NCBI GenBank assembly: GCA_937919015.1
Contig: CALFPN010000164.1
Span: forward strand, 1-19,770
DNA: 19,770 nt
From: an uncultured Clostridia bacterium
Lineage (GTDB): Bacteria > Bacillota > Clostridia > Lachnospirales > Anaerotignaceae
Direction: 5' to 3'
The notes beneath the pieces are model-generated. The model was given only the letters and a program-made list of their open reading frames with translations. It was not told the DNA's origin and ran no database searches. Shown here in pieces: positions 15,252-19,770 of the stretch. The position numbers were made by a program, and so were the translations under genes. Numbering within the stretch: position 1 is the stretch's first letter; each line of letters begins with the position of its first letter.

Positions 15252-16241
15252 TTGGATGAAGAACGCAAAAAACATCTGAAACGGCTGTATTTTAAGACCC
15301 TTGCCATCACGCTGGCGGTTTGTGTTGCCCTGATGGGCTTGGGGTACGGTGCATTTTTATATATGGTGGGTGGCCTGAACCGTGCGGAGATCGATGAAAA
15401 TAATCTGTCCGCCAATGAAAGTCTGGATGACAGGATCATCAATATCGCCCTGTATGGCGTGGATTCCCGCAATCATGATTATCAGGGTCGTTCCGATGCC
15501 ATCATGGTGGCTTCCATCAATGGCAAAACGGGCAAGATCAAGCTGATCTCCATTGCCAGAGATACCTATGTTTCCGTTCCCGGCTATTATGATACAAAGA
15601 TCAACCATGCCTATGCCTACGGTGGCCCGGAACTGGCGATCCAGACCCTGAATGAAAATTTTGGTCTGGATGTCAGAGACTATGTAACGGTAAACTTTGA
15701 TTCTCTGGCGGAAGTCATCGATGAAATGGGCGGCGTTACGGTAGATGTTACGGAAGAAGAACGCTATCAGGTCAATGCATATCTCCTGGGGGGCGAACCG
15801 TTAAGGGAAACGGGTATGGTAAATCTGACAGGCCCTCAGGCGGTCAGCTATTCCCGTATCCGAAAGATAGACAGTGACAGTATGCGTGCCTCCCGCCAAA
15901 GAGAGGTTCTGGCGGCTCTGTTTGAGAAGGCACTGGACGTGAACCCGCTGGAATATCCTTCCTATGTGCGTAAATTCGCCCCCATGGTGGAAACATCCCT
16001 GAGCAATGATGAGATCTTGAAAATTGCTAAAGTCGGTTTGAAAAGCCCCAAGCTGGAGCAGGCGGCTTTCCCCAACGATCATATCTATTCCACAGGGCAG
16101 ACCATCAACGGCGGATGGTATTATGTCTATGATCTGGAGCAGGCGACGGATATGCTGCAGCAGTATATTTATGAGGATATTCCCTTTGAACGGTATGGCG
16201 TGACAGAGGAAGGCGCAGATACGGAAGTGAAAAAGGAATGA
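15252..16241 (+). CDS. LytR-CpsA-Psr (LCP) family cell-wall polymer ligase
   Basis: LCP enzymes move teichoic acids or capsular glycans from lipid carriers to peptidoglycan on the outer face of the membrane. The 329-residue protein has a short basic cytoplasmic end, one membrane helix (about 16-38) and an external LCP domain (about 62-235). Visible motifs are GVDSR (69-73), RSDAIMVASIN (80-90), ISIARDTYV (99-107), INHAYAYGG (117-125) and RASRQREVL (212-220), which supply the Asp/Arg residues binding the pyrophosphate. The start is TTG at 15252: AGGAGG (15238-15243) lies 8 nt upstream and no ATG is in frame before the membrane helix. The tail from about 305 is acidic. It is flanked by a terminator on each side and is probably monocistronic. 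Confidence 0.93.
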   Translation: MDEERKKHLKRLYFKTLAITLAVCVALMGLGYGAFLYMVGGLNRAEIDENNLSANESLDDRIINIALYGVDSRNHDYQGRSDAIMVASINGKTGKIKLISIARDTYVSVPGYYDTKINHAYAYGGPELAIQTLNENFGLDVRDYVTVNFDSLAEVIDEMGGVTVDVTEEERYQVNAYLLGGEPLRETGMVNLTGPQAVSYSRIRKIDSDSMRASRQREVLAALFEKALDVNPLEYPSYVRKFAPMVETSLSNDEILKIAKVGLKSPKLEQAAFPNDHIYSTGQTINGGWYYVYDLEQATDMLQQYIYEDIPFERYGVTEEGADTEVKKE

Positions 16242-16356
16242 AAAATTGGCAAGAATTTCTGATTTTTTGATTCGGAAAGAAAAGAAAAACCATGGAAAAA
16301 GCTGATGTGTTGCACTTAAAATACAACATAGAGAATCAAATACATACAAAATATAC

Positions 16357-16389
16357 AAAAAAGAGGGGTGATTTTTATCCTTCTTTTTT
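16357..16389. terminator. Hairpin, probable terminator downstream of the LCP gene
   Basis: AAAAAAGAGGG (16357-16367) pairs with CCTTCTTTTTT (16379-16389) with one wobble; it ends in T on the plus strand. It lies 115 nt after the LCP stop. The rest of 16242-16430 is AT-rich and shows no gene. Confidence 0.5.
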
Positions 16390-16431
16390 GATTTGGTGGT
16401 ATTTTGGGAAGAGAATAGAAAAAACTGATGG

Positions 16432-16459
16432 TTGACAAAAAATCTGGACGCGTTATAAT
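16432..16459 (+). promoter_or_regulatory. Consensus promoter of the T-box transcript
   Basis: Perfect TTGACA (16432-16437), 16 nt, perfect TATAAT (16454-16459). Transcription should begin near 16466, immediately before stem I of the T-box leader. Confidence 0.85.
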
Positions 16460-16465
16460 GGGTGA

Positions 16466-16765
16466 CAAGTTCAAAAGACAAAGGCAATGAAAAGAAGAGT
16501 ACATTCTGAAAGCTCTTACAGAGAACCTCCGGTAGCTGCGAAGGAGGAGATGCGGAAGGAATGGAAGATGGTCTTGGAGCCGCGCACCGAGAGGAGGATC
16601 CTTTAGGCTGCGACGGGAGCGCCCGTGACAGCGCCAGAGTATCGGCGAAAGCCCGTACTTGCAGAGGCTATAGATGTGAGTCTATGGTGAATTAGGGTGG
16701 TAACACGAAGTATATTATGCTCTCGTCCCTTTGGTTAACATAACCGAAGCGGCGAGAGCTTTTTT
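16466..16765 (+). ncRNA. T-box riboswitch leader with a probable methionine (AUG) specifier
   Basis: The T-box sequence AGGGTGGTAACACG lies at 16694-16707; its TGGT pairs with an uncharged tRNA ending in ACCA (discriminator A73, as in tRNA-Met). Stem I features are visible: AAGAAGAGTAC near 16490-16502, the ACAGAGAACCTCC arm and its GGAGG partner near 16519-16548, then GGAAGATGG, in which ATG (16568-16570) sits where the specifier codon is expected. AAGAC near 16474-16478 and GTCTT (16571-16575) can close the stem. The terminator uses GCTCTCG (16719-16725) with CGAGAGC (16753-16759) plus an inner TTGGTTA/TAACCGAA arm, then T6. Uncharged tRNA would permit read-through into the ABC ATPase gene. 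T-box identity is firm and the specifier is likely. Confidence 0.92.
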
Positions 16766-16787
16766 AGTGTAGAAATGAGGAAATGAA

Positions 16788-17537
16788 ATGGAAAAAGAAA
16801 CAATGATTCGTCTGGAGAATATCAAAAAACGCTTCCAGACGAAAGGCGGAGAGCTGGAAGTGCTCCATGGCGTCAGCGCAGATATCAAAAAAGGCGAAGT
16901 ATTTGGCATCATCGGTCTGAGCGGTGCCGGCAAAAGTACACTGGTACGCTGCATCAATCTGCTGGAACGCCCCACAGGCGGCAAGGTATGGCTGGATGGC
17001 GTGGAACTGACAGCACTGAACGAAAAAGACCTGAGAGAACAGCGCAGACATATGGGCATGATCTTCCAGCAGTTCCATCTCTTGATGCAGAAAACAGCTC
17101 TGGAAAATGTATGCTTCCCTCTGCTGATTTCTGGTACACCTAAGGCGCAGGCGAAAGAAAGAGCAAAAGAATTGCTGGAGCTGGTTGGTCTGGCAGACAG
17201 AATGGATTCCTATCCTTCTCAGCTTTCCGGCGGTCAGAAGCAGCGTGTGGCGATCGTCCGCGCTCTGGCCATGGAGCCTGAGGTCATGCTCTTTGACGAG
17301 CCTACCTCCGCTCTGGACCCCGAAATGGTGGGCGAAGTTTTGGATGTTATGAAGAACCTGGCCAAGAAGGGCATGACCATGATCGTGGTCACCCACGAAA
17401 TGGGCTTTGCAAGAGAAGTCAGCAACCGCGTCCTGTTTATGGCCGACGGCAAGATCCTGGAGGAGGGCACCCCCGACCAGGTGTTCAACCATCCCCAGTG
17501 CGACCGCCTGAAGGACTTTTTGGCTAAGGTGCTGTAA
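16788..17537 (+). CDS. ABC transporter ATPase, MetN-like front half joined to GlnQ-like back half
   Basis: This 249-residue ATPase of an amino-acid importer has Walker A GLSGAGKST (43-51), Q-loop Gln94, signature LSGGQ (146-150), Walker B VMLFDE (166-171) and H-loop His203. Residues 6-145 read like MetN (GEVFGIIGLSGAGKST, LLERPTGGKV, GMIFQQFHLL). From AMEPEVMLFDEP (161) to the end they read like GlnQ-type polar amino-acid ATPases (SALDPEMVGEVLDVMK, VVTHEMGFAREV). The C-terminal NIL domain of MetN is absent. Lys codons are 11 AAA to 3 AAG before residue 152 and 0 to 6 after; GC rises from about 50% to about 56%. No permease or binding-protein gene follows. GAGG at 16777-16780 serves ATG 16788. 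The Met T-box upstream suggests a methionine-related role. Confidence 0.88.
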   Translation: MEKETMIRLENIKKRFQTKGGELEVLHGVSADIKKGEVFGIIGLSGAGKSTLVRCINLLERPTGGKVWLDGVELTALNEKDLREQRRHMGMIFQQFHLLMQKTALENVCFPLLISGTPKAQAKERAKELLELVGLADRMDSYPSQLSGGQKQRVAIVRALAMEPEVMLFDEPTSALDPEMVGEVLDVMKNLAKKGMTMIVVTHEMGFAREVSNRVLFMADGKILEEGTPDQVFNHPQCDRLKDFLAKVL

Positions 17538-17583
17538 AAATCTCCCAGAGCCTTTGGATGATATCTGTAACGCAACATCTATC

Positions 17584-17618
17584 AACAGCCGGCAGGTTCG
17601 TGTTACCTGCCGGCTGTT
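17584..17618 (+). terminator. Strong GC-rich hairpin after the ABC ATPase gene
   Basis: A perfect 14-bp stem AACAGCCGGCAGGT/ACCTGCCGGCTGTT (17584-17597 with 17605-17618) with a 7-nt loop, 46 nt after the ABC stop. It is followed by AATATATT, not a clean T-run, so it is probably a terminator or 3'-end protector. A second smaller hairpin ACCGG..CCGGT around CAATTG, ending in T4, lies at 17631-17651. Confidence 0.6.
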
Positions 17619-17770
17619 AATATATTGGAGACCGGACAATTGCCCGGTTTTATATCCGATGGACAGCCGGTTTCTTCTGCGCTCCCGATCCTGTCAAACA
17701 GGGACGCACACAGGAAAAAACAGGATTCCCACGGCTATTATGTTTTTTTGGTCAGATTGAAGATTTGGCC

Positions 17771-17797
17771 TGCAACACTTTCCCATTGTCATTCGTT
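17771..17797 (+). promoter_or_regulatory. Possible ECF-type promoter in front of the sigma factor gene
   Basis: TGCAAC (17771-17776), a 17-nt spacer and CGTT (17794-17797) resemble the TGAAAC-N16-17-CGT pattern of ECF sigma factors. This would allow self-activation. The remainder of 17652-17770 shows no gene; a small CCTGT/ACAGG hairpin lies near 17690-17702. Confidence 0.35.
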
Positions 17798-17824
17798 ATC
17801 CATACAGAAAGGGGGGCAAAACCT

Positions 17825-18286
17825 TTGTGGGAAGAACTTTATGAATATCATTATAAAAAGCTTGTCGCTTACGGAACCCGCATGAGCGGAAGCAGAGAAC
17901 TCGCGGAAGATCTTGTACAGGAAACCTTCGTCAAAGCGCTTATAAATACGTCAACCGTAATGGATTTGTCTCCCAGTAAGCAACGGGCCTGGCTTTTCCG
18001 GACCTTCAAAAACCTGTTCTTTGATCGCTGCCGTCGGGCCGTTCTGGAAAGTGAATATGAGCAGAATTGGCAGCCTGAATACATAGATGATCCGGGAATG
18101 CAGGAAATTGAAAATGCTATGCTGCTTCAGAGCATCAATCCGCAAGATAGAGCGATTTTTCAACTCCGGTACTTTGACGGCTACTCAGCTGAAGAAATCG
18201 CTCAGATGATGAATCTCCCGCCAGGAACGATTCGCTCAAAGCTGTCCCGCTGCCGAAAATTCTTAAAACAAAACCTTGAAAGATAA
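17825..18286 (+). CDS. ECF-like RNA polymerase sigma factor
   Basis: This 153-residue sigma-70 family protein has only regions 2 and 4. Region 2 spans about 3-75 (YHYKKLVAYGTRMSGSRELAEDLVQETFVKAL, then RAWLFRTFKNLFFDRCRR). Region 4 spans about 98-150 (INPQDRAIFQLRYFDGYSAEEIAQMMNLPPGTIRSKLSRCRKFL), a clear helix-turn-helix that would read the -35 box. TTG 17825 is chosen as start: AAAGGGGGG (17808-17816) is 8 nt upstream and the protein then begins at the usual 'WEELYEYHYKKL'. The longer frame from 17765 runs through the putative promoter. The repeat protein follows after 14 nt. No recognisable anti-sigma gene is present. Confidence 0.9.
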   Translation: MWEELYEYHYKKLVAYGTRMSGSRELAEDLVQETFVKALINTSTVMDLSPSKQRAWLFRTFKNLFFDRCRRAVLESEYEQNWQPEYIDDPGMQEIENAMLLQSINPQDRAIFQLRYFDGYSAEEIAQMMNLPPGTIRSKLSRCRKFLKQNLER

Positions 18287-18300
18287 TGGAGGAAACGATT

Positions 18301-19530
18301 ATGGCAAAGAAACTGATGATCAACTGCGCAACCTGCGATGCAAGAAATGCACTGGAAGAGAACTACGCTCACTACGAGCAAATTACTATTAACTGTGCTA
18401 TGGTACTGACAAGCCCCAACGCAAAAGCAGTAATGAATAAGCTGCCCTTTACCCTGAACTGCGCCAATGTTCTGGAAATTGAGGGAGACGTTGATCTGCG
18501 TACTATCAACGGCAGCAGCGAGATCAAGAGCGGCGATGTCGTACCTACCTCAAAATACTATATGGTAGTCAATGGTGCACTCACGATCGGCCCCGATACT
18601 CAGCAGCAGCTTGCCCAGTGTGTGGGTATGACCATTAACGGCAGTCTGACCTGCCCTGAGAGCATGTATGCACTCCTCAATGGTGTAAGTGTGAATGGCT
18701 CTACCACTTGCTACCCTGACGGAGCCATTGTGCTGAAGCGCAACGCTATCATTGATAAGCTGTTCGTTCTCAGGGCAAAGAATAGCCTGTACTGGTCCGG
18801 TCGCCGGATGATCATGGTCGACCCGGAACTGGATACGGATAAGCTGAAGGCTAAGGGTGTGTCTTTCAGCACCAAGGAAGCAATCATTGCTCAGTCCAAG
18901 GTAGAGTCCCTCATCGATATGATCGACGAAAGAGCAGAGATCATTATTGTTCCTGATGGTACTGCTGTTGTACTGGACGATATTACCTTGGACGAAGACA
19001 CCCTGCGCCGCTACGGCAAGCAGCTGTATGTGATTGGTGATGTCACTGTGCCCGAGAATGCGGACGCCTTGGATGAACTGAAATATCTGAACATTCGCGG
19101 TGATGTTAAGGTGCCCCAGGAGCATAAGGATAAGCTGCTGGCAGTCCTTACTGAAATCTCTGGCGAAGTTAAGATTGCCAAGCCCAAGGGAGCAACCCTG
19201 GAGGATAAGCCAATCGTAAAGATCACAAAATGGATGCTGGAGCAGCAGCCTCTGGGTATTGATGTCTGCGATTGCGCTGTTGTAAAAATTGCTGACGATA
19301 TTCCCAAGGAACTGATTGTGGAGCGCCTGCATATTGAGGATTGCGGTGTCGTGAAGTGCTGTGAGGAACTGGAAGACGCAGTTACCATGATCTGTACGGA
19401 TTGCGGATCCATTGGTACCGCAGAGGGCGAAGACGGTATGGGTATCGGTGATATGCTGAAGGATGCTATGGGCGGAATCAAGGGTGCTCTGGAGACTAAG
19501 GTAATCAACGCCGCTGACTATGTTCTGTAA
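18301..19530 (+). CDS. Cys-rich repeat (solenoid-like) protein of unknown function, co-transcribed with the sigma factor
   Basis: I do not recognise a named domain in this 409-residue protein. It has no signal peptide or membrane helix. It opens with CATC (CxxC at 9-12) in MINCATCDARN. It then shows short repeats of the form hxNGxhTh: TINGSSEI (68-75), VVNGALTI (89-96), TINGSLTC (111-118), SVNGSTTC (130-137), then YVIGDVTV (243-250), NIRGDVKV (264-271) and EISGEVKI (285-292). They are spaced 19-22 residues apart and each is followed by a Pro-containing helical turn. That fits a beta- or beta-alpha solenoid. The last third is Cys-rich (323, 325, 348, 353, 354, and CTDC 365-368) and ends in a Gly-rich amphipathic helix. 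GGAGG (18288-18292) serves ATG 18301. An ATG at 18286 overlapping the sigma stop is less likely. Confidence 0.85.
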   Translation: MAKKLMINCATCDARNALEENYAHYEQITINCAMVLTSPNAKAVMNKLPFTLNCANVLEIEGDVDLRTINGSSEIKSGDVVPTSKYYMVVNGALTIGPDTQQQLAQCVGMTINGSLTCPESMYALLNGVSVNGSTTCYPDGAIVLKRNAIIDKLFVLRAKNSLYWSGRRMIMVDPELDTDKLKAKGVSFSTKEAIIAQSKVESLIDMIDERAEIIIVPDGTAVVLDDITLDEDTLRRYGKQLYVIGDVTVPENADALDELKYLNIRGDVKVPQEHKDKLLAVLTEISGEVKIAKPKGATLEDKPIVKITKWMLEQQPLGIDVCDCAVVKIADDIPKELIVERLHIEDCGVVKCCEELEDAVTMICTDCGSIGTAEGEDGMGIGDMLKDAMGGIKGALETKVINAADYVL

Positions 19531-19551
19531 GATATAGAACAAATTAACTTA

Positions 19552-19585
19552 GGGAGGACAGCCGTCAGGCCGTCTTCCCGGTTTT
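19552..19585 (+). terminator. Rho-independent terminator of the sigma/solenoid operon
   Basis: GGGAGGAC (19552-19559) pairs with GTCTTCCC (19572-19579; one wobble), with an inner GCC/GGC pair around a GTCA loop. GG and T4 follow, with a further T-rich stretch to 19594. It separates this operon from the convergent integrase gene. Confidence 0.8.
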
Positions 19586-19598
19586 CTGTTTTATAGTA

Positions 19599-19770
19599 TT
19601 AGAGTGCCTGCTTCAGCAGATTTCCCATCTTGGCTGCTGCCTGTTCCTGTACCTTGTTCGTGGCATGGGTGTAGGTGGCGAGGGTGAATCCGGCGCTGCT
19701 GTGTCCCAGCATACTGGATACGGTCTTGACATCGATTCCGTTCTGCAAGGCGAGGGTTGCAAAGGTGTGC
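19599..19770 (-). CDS. Tyrosine recombinase/integrase, C-terminal end (partial)
   Basis: The minus strand carries an open frame from the right edge to a TAA at 19599-19601, giving the last 56 residues of a phage/Tn916-type integrase. It reads HTFATLALQNGIDVKTVSSM, then LGHSSAGFTLATYTHAT. The His of the (R)H block, His23 of LGHSS, and the nucleophile Tyr33 (codon 19671-19673) are all visible. The usual Asp before TYTH is Ala here. The protein would cut and rejoin DNA at att sites of an integrative element. The gene extends beyond the window, and its 3' end points towards the sigma/solenoid operon. Confidence 0.92.
   Translation of the reverse strand, partial: HTFATLALQNGIDVKTVSSMLGHSSAGFTLATYTHATNKVQEQAAAKMGNLLKQAL

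Noticed and set aside
16242..16430. Small gene between the LCP gene and the T-box
   Set aside because: The AT-rich stretch has no open frame with an RBS; only a terminator-like hairpin is visible.
17625..17824. Upstream extension or separate small gene before the sigma factor
   Set aside because: Open frames here have no RBS or domain and cover hairpins and the putative promoter; the TTG at 17825 has a strong RBS and fits the usual sigma N-terminus.
18550..19542. 330-codon minus-strand frame opposite the solenoid gene
   Set aside because: The plus-strand gene has a good RBS, a coupled upstream sigma gene and internal protein repeats; the opposite frame has none of these.

Overview
The window looks like chromosome from a low-to-mid GC Firmicute of the class Clostridia, probably a gut Lachnospirales/Anaerotignum-type organism. 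The evidence is the strong AGGAGG ribosome binding sites, sigma-A promoters, a T-box riboswitch, a CwlD-type amidase, an LCP cell-wall ligase, a YrzB/DUF1292 protein and a DUF1015-serA-serC cluster. The species cannot be named from sequence alone.

Layout. (1) 1-251: the C-terminal end of a membrane protein resembling a PTS EIIC, then a bidirectional terminator flanked by two diverged inverted copies of an intergenic repeat (245-403). (2) 408-4022, minus strand: a serine-biosynthesis operon serC, serA, DUF1015, read from a consensus promoter at 4092-4119, with a terminator-like hairpin between serC and serA. (3) 4380-9799, plus strand: a TetR regulator, a HlyD-type lipoprotein adaptor, two tandem ABC-2 permeases coupled by ATGA overlaps, and a TolC-like protein with no visible beta-barrel strands. 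No ATPase is encoded in the cluster. (4) 9919-12820: a cyclase-family metal hydrolase, a CwlD-like amidase and an unusual DEGD-box helicase, closely spaced and colinear. (5) 12903-16241: a DUF1292 protein with an alternating Cys/His N-terminus, a secreted glycerophosphodiesterase-like protein with a C-terminal stalk-type domain, a small membrane protein plus XRE regulator whose promoter carries three copies of a palindromic operator, and an LCP ligase. (6) 16432-17537: a T-box leader with an apparent Met (AUG) specifier in front of a lone ABC ATPase. Its first ~150 residues look like MetN and the rest looks like GlnQ, with codon use changing at about the same place. (7) 17584-19585: hairpins, then an ECF-like sigma factor and a 409-residue Cys-rich repeat (solenoid-like) protein of unknown function. 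(8) 19599-19770, minus strand: the C-terminus of a tyrosine recombinase, marking the edge of an integrative element that continues beyond the window.

The most promising undescribed items are the sigma/solenoid cassette next to the integrase, the Met-T-box-controlled hybrid ATPase, and the ATPase-less tripartite-like export cluster with a barrel-less TolC-like partner. All functional statements rest on motif reading by eye. No database search or folding program was run.
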